A DNA stretch of 64,000 bases from Lepus europaeus (Eukaryota; Chordata; Mammalia; Lagomorpha; Leporidae), in NCBI RefSeq assembly GCF_033115175.1, contig NC_084843.1:58258474-58322473 (forward strand), read 5' to 3'. A program made the translations under genes and the position numbers. The notes under the pieces are model-generated. The model ran no database searches. It worked only from the letters and a program-made list of their open reading frames with translations, and was not told the origin of the DNA. Of the stretch, positions 1 through 11,797 are shown piece by piece. Within the stretch, counting starts at the first letter, position 1, and every line of letters begins with the position of its first letter.

Positions 1-1028
1 GTAGAAATACTCACTATAAAGCTGTTCAGTCAGCTCAGGAAACTGCGGGCCTAAGAAGTGCCAGAGATCTAGAACATGCCCCTGGCCACACTTCTGGCAA
101 ACCTGGAGCCTGCAGTCCCACCCCAGCCAAACACTTGTTCTTGAAAATATGTGCAACTGTCGAAACCCTGGGAAGATAAGAAGAATAAAATATGCTAAAC
201 TCCAGGGTTGGTTACTCACAGAAGCATGGATGGGATTGTTCCTGAACAATGAGAAGACTAGGAAGCTAGTGGGCTTTGCTCTCAGGTCCCCTGGAAGTGG
301 ACACCAGGCATTCCCCACGGACAACACATCCAGAGTTGTGGGAGTGCAGCTGTGGGGAAGCCACAGAGTTTTCCACAGAATTTCTCCTAAGGGGGCAGCT
401 CACAAACCCAGCAAGTCTGGTATTTAAGGAATGGTGAATTTGGCAATTGAGAATTCAGTTATAAGCCTGAGGGCAGGGAGTTAAAGACATTTGAATAAGA
501 AGGAAGTTGATGGAGCAGTAGCTTGAGGCAGACCTGGGAGTAAGATCTGCTGACTCAGAGCTCCAAAGGAAGAGGGTGGTGGGCCAGTGGGGTTTCTCTT
601 TCAGATCAGCGTTGACTTCCATACATTTTGAATCTTTAAGTTTCACTTTTTTTGTCATTAAATACTGTTTGACCCTCCCTCTTTTAACTGCCTGCACAGC
701 TCTCCCCTCCCTCCCTCGAGGTGAGATTAGCTATCTCCTTAGAAGACCCCTTCACCTCGCACGTAGGCCAGAGAAAGCTGCAGTAGACGCGAAGGCTGAA
801 TCTAGTGAAGAGATTTTGGAAACTTCTCAGGGGGCTGCCACGGCGCTGGCATCCAGCCCAGGCAGGGAGGAACCAGGAGGCCCCAATGTGGCAGGTAGGA
901 GAATGGTGTGGAGGGCTCCCCAGCACTTTGCTGGCCCTGCCTTTCTGTGCTGTGTGAATCCTGCATCTGGTGGTTGTGGGCAGGGCAGGAAAAAGAAAAA
1001 CAAAGAATATTTTGGCTATAAAATTAGT
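1..1028. other. intronic sequence, no recognised element
   Basis: Presumed TET1 intron 3. It contains short open frames (149-427 plus, 576-1142 plus) with no recognisable domain and no flanking splice pattern. Nothing in it could be assigned to a repeat family. Confidence 0.5.
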
Positions 1029-1345
1029 GCAGGTCCTGGCGCTGTGGCGTATGTGCTAAGCCATCTTCGGTGGTGCCAGCATTCCATATGGGTGCACCGC
1101 TTCAAGTGCCAGCTGTTCCCCTTCCATTCAAGCTCCTACTAATGTGCCTGGGAAGGTGGCTGAGTGCTCGTGCCCCTGCACCCATGCAGGACATCTGGAT
1201 TCAGCTACTGGCTCCTGGCTTGGGTCTGGCCCAGCTCCGGCCATTTTGGTCATATGGGGAGTGAAACAACAGATGGAAGATCTCTCTCCTCTCTCTCCCT
1301 GTAACTCTTGCTTTGAAATAAGTAAATCTTAAAATCATAGAAAAT
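1029..1345 (+). repeat. CSINE copy
   Basis: Starts with a degraded head (GGCGCTGTGGCGTA), keeps the CATTCCATATGGG block and the GTGAAACAACAGATGGAAGA block, and ends in a CT-rich tract plus an AAATAAGTAAATCTTA tail. Confidence 0.85.
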
Positions 1346-1433
1346 AAAATAAAAACAGTACAATAATATTCTTTATCTCTTAAAAGTTGGAAAAAGAATA
1401 TGGTGACTGGAATTTGTGAATAGTCTAAATGTA

Positions 1434-1757
1434 TTTTTTTAAAGATTTATTTATTTGAAAGACAAAGTTACAGAGAGAGGTAGAGACTGAGAGAGAGGTC
1501 TTCCATCTGCTGGTTTACTTCCCACATGGCCGCAATGGCTGAAGATGCATCGATTCGAAGCCAGGAGCCAGGAGCTTTTTCTGGGTCTCCCACGTGGGTG
1601 CAGGGGCCCAAGGATTTGGGCCATCTTCTGCTATCCCAGACCATAGCAGAGAGCTGGATCAGAAGAAGAGCAGCCGGGACTAGAACTGGGACCCATATGG
1701 GATGCTGGCAGCTTCAGGCCAGGGCTTTTAACTCGCTGTGCCACAGCGCGGTCCCCT
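1434..1757 (-). repeat. CSINE copy, near full length
   Basis: Reverse-orientation copy: T-rich tail with GATTTATTTATTTGAAAG first, then the conserved GCCAGGAGCCAGGAGC and CATATGGGATGC blocks, ending at GCCACAGCGCGGTCCCC. Confidence 0.9.
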
Positions 1758-1810
1758 AATTCTTGAATTAAAAGTTGGGAAAAGAATATAAGACTGGAAT
1801 TTGTGAATAG

Positions 1811-2125
1811 CCTAAATTGTTTTAAAGATTTATTTTATTTATTTGAAAGACGGAGTTACAGAGAGAGGTAGAGACAGAGAGGTCTTCCATCCAATGGTTC
1901 ACTCTCCAGATAGTCAGAACGGCCAGAGATACACAGATCTGAAGCCAGGAGCCAAGAGCTTCTTCCAGGTCTTCCACGTGTCGCAGGGGCCCAAAGACTT
2001 GGGCCATCTTCCACTGCCTTCCCAGGCCACAGCAGAGAGCTGGTTTCAGAAGAGGAGTAGCGCCCACTTGGGATGCCGGCATTTCAGGCCAGGGCTTTAA
2101 CCTGCTGCACCACAGCGCCGGCCCA
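1811..2125 (-). repeat. CSINE copy, near full length
   Basis: Same architecture as the copy just upstream, ending in CACCACAGCGCCGGCCC. The two sit head to tail about 55 bp apart, and the short sequences before each tail resemble one another (GAATATAAGACTGGAATTTG in one, a close match in the other), hinting at a small local duplication. Confidence 0.9.
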
Positions 2126-2165
2126 CTTAAATTTATTTTTAAAAATTTAATTATTTGGATAGGAG

Positions 2166-2358
2166 TGGAAGATGGCACAAGTCCTTGGGCCCCTATACCC
2201 ACGTGGGAGACCCGGAAGAAGCTCCTGGCTTTGGATCAGTACAGGTCTGGCTGTTGACAACATTTAGGGAGTGAACCCGCAGAAGTAAGACCTTTCTCTC
2301 TGTCTCTCCCTCTCATAGTCTGTAACACTACTTCTCAAATAAATAAATAAAATATTTT
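2166..2358 (+). repeat. CSINE 3' half
   Basis: Begins inside the element at GGAAGATGGCACAAGTCC and runs through GGGAGACCCGGAAGAAGC to a CAAATAAATAAATAAA tail. The tRNA-derived head is missing. Confidence 0.8.
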
Positions 2359-2419
2359 AAAAAATAAAAATTAAATTATTTAAATTATTTAATTTTTATT
2401 TATATTGCTTCATTGATTT

Positions 2420-2911
2420 CTGTGAAAGCCAGAATCTCCTTCCTCATGGGGACTTGTGACATTGTCTTATTCAATCATTTGTTTTGTTAACTTCCTGTAT
2501 TCTCAGGGGTAGTGAGCATTAGGAAACTGGCGCAGTTATAGCCAGGTGGCCACATGGCACAACCTCTGTGGTCAAGCTCCACCCCCATCCTAATGGGATT
2601 CAGTGCTCCTGCTTCCCTGCCCGCCCTAGGGCAAAGTTTTAAAAGGGCCTGTTCCTGAACATGTGCTCTCTTGGTTCCTCTCTCTAGCCTCCTCCTCTGG
2701 TATCTCAGCTCCTCTGCTCTCTCCTCTCTCTTGGCTCCTCTCTTCTCATCTCTTCTCTCTTCTCTCCTTGCTAGCTCCTCTCCTCTCTGTTTCTCTTATT
2801 TTTTTTCCCTTCACCGCCCCTTCACTACGGTCTGTTGTGTGTTCCCCGATAAACCCTTTCCCTTACTCCGGTGTTCGGTGTGTTTCGTGACGGCTAACAT
2901 TTATATATAAC
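2420..2911 (+). mobile_element. probable solo LTR of an endogenous retrovirus
   Basis: The segment has a U3-like part (CCAGGTGGCCACATGGCAC), a TATA-like TTTTAAAAGGG near 2637, a long CT-rich R-like stretch, a polyadenylation-like GATAAACCC near 2848 and a U5-like end (GTGTTCGGTG ... GACGGCTAACA). No primer-binding site or gag/pol coding sequence follows, so a lone LTR left by recombination is the simplest reading. The 5' edge and target duplication could not be fixed. Family assignment is by layout only. Confidence 0.6.
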
Positions 2912-3002
2912 AGTGAGAATTAGTGTTCTAGGCAGAGACTGTGTGACATACTCTAGGATACCACAATCCTATAATTACAAATAATTTATTTGAAAGACAG
3001 AG

Positions 3003-3311
3003 GGCCAGCGCTGTGAACAGCGGGTTAACGCCCTGGCCTGAAGCTCAGGCATCCCATACGGATGCCTGTTCTAGTCCTGGATACTCCACTTCTGATCCAG
3101 CTTTCTGTGCTATGGCCTGGGAAAGCAGTAGAAGATGGCCCAAGTCCTTGGGCCCCTGTACCCACATGTGAGACCCGGAGGAAGCTCCTGGCTCCTGGTT
3201 TTGGCCCAGCTCCAGCCATTTCAGCCATTTGGGGAGTGAATCAGCAGATGGAAGACCTCTCTCTGCCTCTGCTTTTTTCTCTGCCTCTGCCTCTCTGTAA
3301 CTCTTCCTTTC
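3003..3311 (+). repeat. CSINE copy lacking its A-tail
   Basis: Full head (GGGCCAGCGCTGTG) through GGGGAGTGAATCAGCAGATG to the CTCTGTAACTCTTCC block, then broken before the tail and joined directly to another 3' half. Confidence 0.85.
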
Positions 3312-3408
3312 GTGGGAGACCCGAAAGAACCTCCTGGTTCCTGGCTTCGGATCAGCACAGTTCCAGCTGTTACGGCCAATGGGGAGTGAACCAGTGGGTG
3401 GAAGACCC

Positions 3409-3446
<38 letters not shown>

Positions 3447-3503
3447 CTCCTCTCTCTTTTACTCTCAAGTAAAAAATAAATAAATCTTAAAAAAAAAAAA
3501 AAG
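3312..3503 (+). repeat. second CSINE 3' half with (CT)n
   Basis: Starts at GTGGGAGACCCGAAAGAACC and repeats the 3' half of the element, with an expanded CT microsatellite at about 3411-3442 and a tail of AAATAAATAAATCTTAAAA. The pair looks like a partial tandem duplication or a SINE-SINE recombinant. Confidence 0.8.
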
Positions 3504-3512
3504 GAAAAAAAA

Positions 3513-3754
3513 GTTAGAGAGAGAGGTAAGGACAGAGAGAGGTCTTCCATCTGCTAGTTCACTCCCCATTCGGCTGCAACAGCAAGACCTGCACCGATGT
3601 GAGGCCAGGAGGTAGAAGCTTCTTCCAGGTCTCCCACGTGGGTGCAGGGGCCCAAGGACTTAGTCATCTTCTACTGCTTTCCCAGGCCATAGCAGAGAGC
3701 TGGATCAGAAGTGGAGCTTCCAAGACTCAAACTGCGTCCATATAGGATGCGGGC
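3513..3754 (-). repeat. CSINE copy, head truncated
   Basis: Reverse-orientation copy from GTTAGAGAGAGAGG to ATATAGGATGCGGGC; the tRNA-like head is gone. Confidence 0.8.
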
Positions 3755-4033
3755 TCCTGGCTTTGTCTTGGCACAGTTGAAGAATTCCCCAATTCCTTCT
3801 GTTTTCACATTGTTAAGTAGTGTTCCTGGCCCATTGCATTGGCTTCTGTTGTATCCCTCTAAGGTGTCCTTATACATGTGTAGTTATAATATTTTCCCAT
3901 AATGTTGTACAGTAAGGAATATTCCATGTGTTGGATCTAGATTTAACAAAACAAAACAAATAAAACCATAATGTATCCAGAACATCTTTGCCTATTGACA
4001 ACAGAAAGTCTTTTTCACTCTTTTAAAGCTACT

Positions 4034-4373
4034 TGGCGCCGGTGCTGCAGCTCAATAGGCTAATCCTCCTCCTGTGGCGCCAGCACCCCGGGTTCTAGTC
4101 CCGATTGGGGCGCCGGATTCTGTCCCGGTTGCTCCTCTTCCAGTCCAGCTCTCTGCTGTGGCCTGGGAGTGCAGTGGAGGATGGTCCAGGTCCTTGGGCC
4201 CTGCACTCGCATGGGAGACCAGGAGGAAGCACCTGGCTCCTGGCTTCGGACCAGCACAGGGTGCTGGTCACAATGCACCAGCTGTAGCGGCCACTTGGGG
4301 GGTGAACCAACTGAAAAAGGAAGAACTTTCTGTCTTGATCTCTAACTCTGCCTGTCAAAAAAAAAAAAAAAAG
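4034..4373 (+). repeat. young-type CSINE, full length
   Basis: Carries the younger head type (CAATAGGCTAATCCTCC) with a visible B-box-like GGTTCTAGTCC, a full body and a poly-A tract at 4358-4373. Confidence 0.9.
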
Positions 4374-4382
4374 CTACATGGC

Positions 4383-4716
4383 AGGGCCAGCGCTGTCGGT
4401 CACTTGGCTAATCCTCTGCCTGGGGGCTCTGGCATCCCATATGGGCACTGGGTTCTAGACCTGGTTGCTCCTCTTCCAGTCCAGCTCTGCTGTTGCCCGG
4501 GAGGGCAGTGGAGGATGGCCCAAGTGCTTGCGCCTCTGCATCCGGGCGGGAGACCCAGAAGAAGCTCCTGGCTCCTGGATTCGGATCAGCTCAGCTCTGG
4601 CCGAGGCAGCCAACTGGGGAGTGAATCAGTGGATGGAAGATCTCTGTCTTTTTGTCTCTCTCTCTGCCTCTCTGTAATTCTGCCTTCATATATAAATAAG
4701 CAAATCTTAAAAAAAG
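4383..4716 (+). repeat. CSINE copy
   Basis: GGGCCAGCGCTGTCGG head, CATCCCATATGGGCACTGG block, and a 3' part ending AAATCTTAAAAAA. Confidence 0.88.
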
Positions 4717-4729
4717 ACATAAAAATAAA

Positions 4730-4998
4730 GAGTGGCAGCCAAAGAGAGAGAAAGGAATTGAGCCTTCTCTTCCATCTGCTAGTTTGTTCTCCGAGTGCCC
4801 ACACAGCCAGGGCTGAGCCAAGTGGTGGCCGGGAGCCAGGAACTCCTTCTAGGACTCTTATGTGGCTGGCAGGGTCCCAAGTATTTGGGCCATAATCTGA
4901 TGCCCTCTCAGGTACATTTGGAGGAAGCTGAATTGCAAACTAAATTGCCAGTCCTATTTTGGATGCAGGTATCTTACAGGGCCGTAAAACGTGGCCCA
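4730..4998 (-). repeat. diverged CSINE copy
   Basis: Recognisable from the TTCTCTTCCATCTGCTAG and GTCCCAAGTATTTGGGCC blocks; strongly mutated and lacking a clean tail. Confidence 0.65.
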
Positions 4999-5017
4999 CC
5001 CAAATGTTCTTTATCTT

Positions 5018-5296
5018 TTTAAATTAATTAATTAATTCATTTAAAAGCAGAGTTATAGAGAGAGGGAGAGACAGAGATTTTCCATCAGCTGATTCTCTCC
5101 ATGAGAACTGGAACTCCATCCAGGCCTCCCACATAGGTGGCTGGGCACCAAGGTTGTGGGCCAATTTCTGCTGCTTTCCCAGGCATGTTTGCAGGGAGCT
5201 GTATCAGAAGTCAAGCAGTTGGGAATCCAGCCAGTGGTCATAGGATGCCTGTATCACAGTTTGGGGCTTCACCAGCCACACTACAGCGCTGGCCTC
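5018..5296 (-). repeat. CSINE copy
   Basis: Tail ATTAATTAATTAATTCATTT, body blocks in reverse order, ends CACTACAGCGCTGGCC. Confidence 0.85.
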
Positions 5297-5975
5297 TCCC
5301 CCAGTGTTTTCTGATAGAAAAAGGAACTGAATGGCATAGACACCTCAGTGTTCTTGGATAGGCATGCTGTAAAATGAAAGCCTGGGGCCCCTCCCCCTTC
5401 CCTTACTTCTGTTTTCCAGCAGTAACTACTGTTAATATTGCAGACTTTTCCCACCAGCTTTACTAAAGTGCTAGACAAATGTGTGCTTTAAAGGAAAACC
5501 GGCGTTAACATCTCATCAAGAGTTTGTTTGCTTGCATTTTTCCCTAAGTTCACCTCTGCACTGTGCATGGATTCTGGATATCTTGCCATGCAATGACGAT
5601 TGACGTTTAGCGTCATGGTTGCACAGCATTTCACCAAGAGAGTGCCAGTTTATTTCTCACTTTCCAGGTTAGACGTGAAGTGCTGCATTAATGAGTACAT
5701 TTCTGCTTTATAATGTTTGTTATTTAGTTGGTGCGAAAGCTGCATTTTTCCTTCTGGAAGTTTTTAGTAAGGTTGCATGGCATTTAACACTGTCTTCCTA
5801 TCTTTAACCTTACTCTTCTGTTGAGTCTGACTCCTTTTCGAAGCCATTTTATGGTATGAATATTAACTCTTTATCAGTTTTGAATATTTTCCTTGATCTC
5901 ATAGGAAATACCTCCGGTGCTGCGATTCCTTTGGTATAACATTGGATGAGCTATTTCCAGGTTTTACAAAACAGG
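5297..5975. other. intronic sequence, no recognised element
   Basis: Presumed intron 3. AT-rich, with no SINE, no exon-like open frame flanked by splice signals and no assignable repeat. Confidence 0.5.
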
Positions 5976-6165
5976 AACTGGAAGAAGGAATAGAGAGTGA
6001 GGCATCACTGGATATAGGGTTTCTTTTGGGGGTGATGAATGTGTTCTAAGATTCAGTAGTTGTCAGTTTTTGTATTGTGTTGCAAATACTCTAAAAATCA
6101 AGGTAGTACACAATTGTAAATGGCAGTGATGGCATGTGCATTTCACCTCAGTTTTTACAAAATAG
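5976..6165 (+). repeat. L1M-type LINE-1 3'UTR fragment
   Basis: Contains the L1M 3'-end pattern TTTCTTTTGGGGGTGATGAA followed by AATGTGTTCTAAGATTCAG and a short 'no longer encoded' terminal region. Old and diverged. Confidence 0.6.
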
Positions 6166-6489
6166 GCATTAAGTCCCTCTCAACTCAAATAGCTATGTGA
6201 GAAATCAGGAAATGCTAACTGTTCATTTGAATGTACAACAATTACAAGTCTGAGGATGTATTTTGCTAACATTCTAAGGGAATTTTTTTTTACCTTAACA
6301 AATCCAAATATAAACATACTGCAACCTAGTGCTTCCTTTCTTGCTACTCATTGTGTGTGCGTGTACACCAGAAGATAACACTGGAGTGTTATTGCAGTGT
6401 GATTAAAATAGCGGAATACTAAATAACTCCAATGTCCATCTCCAGGAAGATACACTCTCTTGGATATCTCTGTTTTGAGTAAATAGACA

Positions 6490-6490
<1 letters not shown>

Positions 6491-6526
<36 letters not shown>

Positions 6527-6841
6527 ACAGGCAGAGTGGACAGTGAGAGAGAGACAGAGAGAAAGGTCTTCCTTTTTGCCGTTGGTTCACCGTCCAATGG
6601 CCGCTGTGGCCGGCTCATCATGCTGATCCGATGGCAGGAGCCAGGTGCTTCTCCTGGTCTCCCATGCGGGTGCAGGGCCCAAGCACCTGGGCCATCCTCC
6701 ACTGTACTCCCTGGCCACAGCAGAGAGCTGGCCTGGAAGAGGGGCAACCGGGATAGAATCCGGCGCCCCAACCGGGACTAGAACCCGGTGTGCGGGCGCC
6801 ACAAGGTGGAGGATTAGCCTGTTAAGCCACGGCGCCAGCCA
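6491..6841 (-). repeat. young-type CSINE, full length
   Basis: Starts with a T-run of about 35, then GACAGGCAGAGTGGACAGTG, and ends at CCACGGCGCCAGCC. High identity to the other young copies. Confidence 0.93.
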
Positions 6842-6973
6842 ACATTGGTTTTGTAACATTTAAAAAGCCAATAGTTACCCCTTGTTAAGACTGCAGAGAG
6901 AATTTTATGCTTGTGATTTTGGTCCATAGATGTTCATTTTTTGAAAATTACACAGCTATATACGTACAGATAC

Positions 6974-6996
6974 ATATGTGTATATATATATATACA
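6974..6996. repeat. (TA)n microsatellite
   Basis: Short ATATGTGTATATATATATAT tract. Confidence 0.8.
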
Positions 6997-7104
6997 GATT
7001 TTCTACTTCAGTAGAGTTTACACTAAAGTGAATGGTACCAATGTAATAATATTTAATTGTTTTATTTGAAAAAGAATGAATATTCCAAGGTATTAATAGT
7101 CATG

Positions 7105-7434
7105 GGGCCGGCACCGTGGCTCACTAGGCTAATCCTCCGCCTTGCGGCGCCGGCACACCGGGTTCTAGTCCTGGTCGGGGTGCTGGATTCTGTCCCGGTT
7201 GCCCCTCTTCCAGTCCAGCTCTCTGCTGTGGCCAGGGAGTGCAGTGGAGGATGGCCCAAGTGCTTGGGCCCTGCACCCCATGGGAGACCAGGAGAAGCAC
7301 CTGGCTCCTGCCATCGTATCAGCACGGTGCGCTGGCTGTGGCAGCCATTGGAGGGTGAACCAATGGCAAAAAAAAAAGGAAGACCTTTCTGTCTCTCTCT
7401 CACACTGTCCACTCTGCCTGTCCAAAAAAAAAAA
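7105..7434 (+). repeat. young-type CSINE with target duplication
   Basis: Head GGGGCCGGCACCGTGGCTCA, full body and A-tail. AGTCATGG occurs just before the head and again right after the A-tail, which marks a retroposition target duplication. Confidence 0.93.
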
Positions 7435-7648
7435 AGTCATGGGATCATGATCAGTTCTAGTTCTCATCTTTATGCATATGCACTCTGGTTTGTTATTTTA
7501 TGACTTCTGGACATGTAAGCCCAAAAATAATATCCTTTTAGCTTTTATCCAGGGGTTTCGCATTTAGTTACTCTCAATCATAAAGTTTCTACAGTGACTA
7601 ATCATATATTTGAGCAGGTTATGAGTAATTTTTGTATTTATTTTGCAG

Positions 7649-9938
7649 GCAGATATTGGCAACAAATTAGTAAATGGCCCCCAGTCAGAATTCATGGAAT
7701 ACAGTAGTTGTGGTCATGGGGAAGAAAAAAGATTGGAATTGAATTCAAATCCCCTTGAAAATGTAACTAAAAATGAAGAAAGCATGACAGGTATCGAGGT
7801 GGAGAGTTGGACACAAAACAAGAAATCACACTTGACAAATCAAATCAAAGAAGAGCTTGTAGCAAGCGTGTCAGAAGCTGAAAATTCAAAAAAATCCCAA
7901 GATGACAAGAAAACTACGAAACCTCCTAAATCTTTTGCACAAACTATAAGAAATGGCATTAAAAATGTACCCTACATACCTGCTGAAACAAATGTGTCAT
8001 TTAAAAAATTCAATATTGAAGAATTTGGCAAAGCCTTTGAAAACAGTTCCTATAAATTCCTGAAAGATTCTGTAAACCACAACAATGCCATGAGCTCCGT
8101 TGCTTCTAGTGCGAGTTGTGATCATCTCAAGGGGAGAAGTAATGTCTTCCAGAAGCCAGGCCTGAACTGCAAATCTGCTTCCGATTCTGCAAACTTCAAC
8201 TTAACTAGTCATACCAGTATACACAATGAAGGTGATCAACCAAAAACTCCTGAGAACATGCCAAGTCAAGAAACAAAAGATGGATCTCCAGTTCAACGAA
8301 GCCTTTTATCTCTAATGAAGGATAGGAGATTAACACTGGAGCAAGTGGTAGCCATTGAGGCTCTGACTCAGCTCTCAGAAGCCCCATCAGAGAATTCTTC
8401 ACCATCAAAGTCAGAGCAGGATGAAGAAACCGAGCAGAGAACAGCTAGTTTGCTAAATAGCTGTAAGGCTATCCTCTACTCTGTAAGAAATGATATACAA
8501 GACCCAAATTTAGAAGGAGAGCCTCAAAGCCTTCCTCATTGTCCATCTTTGGAACAGCAAAGCTCAGGCAACCCAGTGGTATTCAATGGCCAAAATGCCC
8601 TTTCCAAATCACACATCAGCTCCGTTACTGACCAAGCTACCACAAAGTTACATGAACATTCGAAAGTTGCAAACTCAGTGTCTCTTTTTATCCCCAAATC
8701 AAATCCATCTAAAATCGACACCAATAAAAATGTTGCTGAAGGTAAAATTACTCTTGCTGATTGTTCCAAAAATTTGCCTCAGTTGCTGACAAGAAATAAT
8801 AACGTGGGCTATTATAACCAGTTATTGGAAAGCAGCAAAAATCTTAGTTCAAAGGAGGATCCATCCTGTCAGGATGTATCATATAGTCAAATTGAGGAAG
8901 ATGTTGCAACACAATTAACCCAGCTTGCATCAATAATTAAATGTAATTATATAAAACCAGAGGACAAAAAAGTTGAAAATGCAGCAACAAGCCTTGTTGC
9001 ATATAATGTCCAGCAGAAGTGTGTTCAGGAGAAGAACATAACACTACTGAAGCCACCTTCAAGTGTACAAAGTAGTCATGGCTCATCATTAGCAAAGCAA
9101 AAGAACCCAACCCAGAAAAAGACAAAATCCACCCCATCGAGAGATAGAAGGAAAAAGAAGCCCACCGTCGCAAGCAGTCAGGAAAGTGATCAGAAGAAGC
9201 AGGAACAGTTGGCATATGAGTACAGTAAGTTACATGACATCTGGATAGCATCCAAGTTTCAAAGATTTGGTCAATTTGTTCCTCATGATTTTCCTGCTCT
9301 GTTGGGGAAAATTCCTCCTTTAACCAAAATGTGGAAACCACTGACTCAAACCAGTTCAATCCAACACAAGAAACTGTTTCCACCACTCAGTCAGATAAAA
9401 TTTGAGAGATACCCTGAGTTAACCCAGGAAAAAATGATGAAGGCTGAACCATCAGATTCCCTCCCAGTATTTCATGTCAAAACGGAATCCAACGGGCAGG
9501 CACTGCCAGACAGAGCTTCCAATTCTCAGGTGCAGTCAACAGTGAATGTCAATCAGAAAACTCATCCTCTGGCCCAGCCCTCTGAGCAGTGTGCTAATGT
9601 AATGACTGGGGATGACCAAACACACTTCCAGGGTGTCGAAGCGCAACTCCCGCATCAGAGACTGCCAGCGTTGCCTGGTGCCTCTCAGGAGACACCCTCA
9701 CCAGACCCAGCAGATCTTCTTAGGAATGCCAATGTAGTGAGTTCAGGTGGAATTACGGTGGTTTCTCCCAAGAACGAAGAGGAAGTATGTTCAGCCAGTG
9801 TTGGACCATCCCAGTCTTCCCCTGGAGAAAGTGCCCAGAAGAGCTTCAATGATTATGCCATGAACTACTTCACTGAATCTACAAAAAAGCTGGTGGCTAC
9901 AACGAAAGATACAGAAGTGCCATCCTGCAACTGTCTTG
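7649..9938 (+). CDS. TET1: TET1 exon 4: long linker and start of Cys-rich region
   Basis: This 2,290-nt exon encodes 763 codons plus one base. It opens after TTTTGCAG with Ala-Asp-Ile and ends in GTCTTG before the donor GTAAGT. Most of it is the low-complexity linker between the CXXC finger (encoded upstream, absent here) and the catalytic domain. Recognisable TET1 stretches include SFKKFNIEEFGKAFEN, SLLSLMKDRRLTLEQVVAIE, a basic patch (KKTKSTPSRDRRKKKP, about nt 9115-9165) and CDIWIASKF-like KLHDIWIASKFQRFGQF. The last codons (SCNCL) begin the cysteine-rich region. The frame is open throughout. It stays open past the donor to a TAG at about 10054, so intron retention would add about 38 unrelated residues. 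The exon number follows human TET1. Confidence 0.96.
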
Positions 9939-11199
9939 GTAAGTACTTGTGTAGACGTCTTCTTTTCACCTGCATAAATTGTTTCGAGTCATCACAGAAC
10001 CAAGTTCTGATTCATCTTTTCTTGTGTGATATTTTTGCCCCATTCCTGTTCTAGCTGAGGTGGACTAAGTAATTTATACCCATTTTTCTGTTGGACCTTT
10101 ATTGATTCTGCTCAGAAAAATGGAAAATTCAGCTCATAATTTGGACAAACAAAGGTAAACTTTCTCAAGTGGAAAATATGCTCATTTCTCTCAAGGCAAA
10201 ATGCTCTCAAATTGTATATTGTACATATAGCATAAGAATGAATTCCCTTATTATTTGAGTTTGTATTTTCTCCCTATGTTCAAAAGAGTTTCAACCCACA
10301 AGCCTTTCAACTGAGTATTTTTTTTATTATTGTGAGATAGCACTTGAAACAGATGTAAACTTAACAAATAAATACAAGAGGTTTCTACATGCTTCACAGC
10401 TTGGTCAAGAACTGGAACTACAACAAGTAGTTTTGTGCTAATAGCTGCATCCCATACTGCTTTCTAATGACTGTATTTATGCATTTTATGCTTTTGGAAT
10501 CACTGAAAGAACATTTAAAAGCTAACAGTTTTATCAGTTTGTTCAAAGCTCTGAGGACATTTTGACTGGAGTGAAGATTGTCAGAAGTTTGCTCAATATT
10601 TTTAAACTCAAGAGCTAAATTTGAATCCTAGTGTTTGGTTATTATCTATGGTCAGTACACAAATATGAGAAAGAAAATCTAATGCTTGTGTTAAAGTACA
10701 AGAAACTAAAATAGACGATATCATGGAAGTTTGATAGGCTGCTTGAAGTCTATACATACAGCCATTCTATGACTGTGATAAGACAGTTTGCAAAATAAGC
10801 TTGCTTTGAACCCATGGAATTAGGTTTAGTTATTGAAAGTCTCATTTAAACTAAGATCCCAAATCACAAAGACTAGAAAGAAGTGGTGCAGTAGTACTTA
10901 CTGAGCAGGATTTTTTGGAAAGATTAGTATTTCATCTTTATTTTTTCTATTCAACCACCATGGAAAAAATTGCAAAGCGATGACTTTTTAGTTCTTAGTT
11001 ATCTAAAGTGCATTTAATTGTCTGATATAATATCCTTCAATTTCTCTTATCACCATTCAACACCCAGCCTAGACAAACACCTTGCTTTAGTGGCAAGGAT
11101 GTGCTCTTCTGAGAAGGATCTCTCCATGTGGATAGAGTAACAGTGCTCCGTGAGTGGAGTTGAATTGAGACGACAAGAGGTTCTTAGCCCAAGCAGAGA

Positions 11200-11392
11200 A
11201 GAGTGTAGTAATGATAGTGGCTCCTATTCTCACTATATGTCTGAGACTGGGTCTGCCCTTGACTGGCCACAAAACACAACAAACCTGCAAAGGGTGGCCA
11301 TTTTATGAATGACCAATCTGAGGCGCAGAGAAGTACATGTGAGTGACTAAACATAATCTCAATTCCAGAGCTTACACTTCTCTTGCTTTAAA
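11200..11392 (+). repeat. MIR element
   Basis: Matches the ancient MIR core and 3' half: ACAACAAACCTGCAAAGG, CATTTTATGAATGACCAATC, TGAGGCGCAGAGAAG, then a degraded CTCAATTCCAGAGC block. Confidence 0.65.
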
Positions 11393-11797
11393 AATCTGAG
11401 TTATAATATTTGGAACTCTTTTCTGAGTATCATTACAAAAGGGGGGAAAAAAGACTTCTGCTTCAATAATGAGTGCCATTGAAGTTTATATCCTTGAGCT
11501 AGACTTTCTGATATGTGCATGATTCTAATCGTGTAGTTTTAAGATTGTTTATACAAAGTCTAAGTATGTAGGAAGCAAAAATAGCCAGAATACCTTCAGT
11601 GTATCTGGGACTGTTTAAGCACTCAAATTAATGGCTTCTACCATGTGTAGAGAAGCGATCGTAAAGACATAAATACAAAGAGCAAACAGCACCCAGAAGT
11701 CATCCCAAGTAGGGCCATCATTCCTGAGGGCCCCATCAGGATCAGGATGCTCAGCTTAGCACTGTTGTCATTTTAGACCTACTTGTTCTTTGTTGCA

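Noticed and set aside
576..1142. 188-codon frame near the left edge as a possible TET1 exon or other gene
   Set aside because: No recognisable domain, its 3' end runs into a CSINE, and no splice junction joins it to exon 4.
3411..3442. CRISPR-like or satellite array
   Set aside because: The regular repeats here and elsewhere ((CT)n, (GA)n, (TA)n) are ordinary microsatellites within SINE tails. No spaced direct-repeat array exists.
4034..4373. Functional tRNA gene in CSINE heads
   Set aside because: A-box and B-box-like sequences reflect the tRNA origin of the SINE. The cloverleaf is not maintained and the sequence continues into the SINE body and A-tail.
4074..4895. 273-codon open frame on the plus strand
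   Set aside because: It runs through two CSINE copies and the start of a third. Similar frames recur over every CSINE in the window because the element itself is GC-rich and open in several frames.
7643..10054. Identification as TET2 or TET3
   Set aside because: The linker sequence, the exon 12 tail ending GPYNHWV and the CCAR1 neighbour all point to TET1. TET2 ends differently and lies elsewhere.
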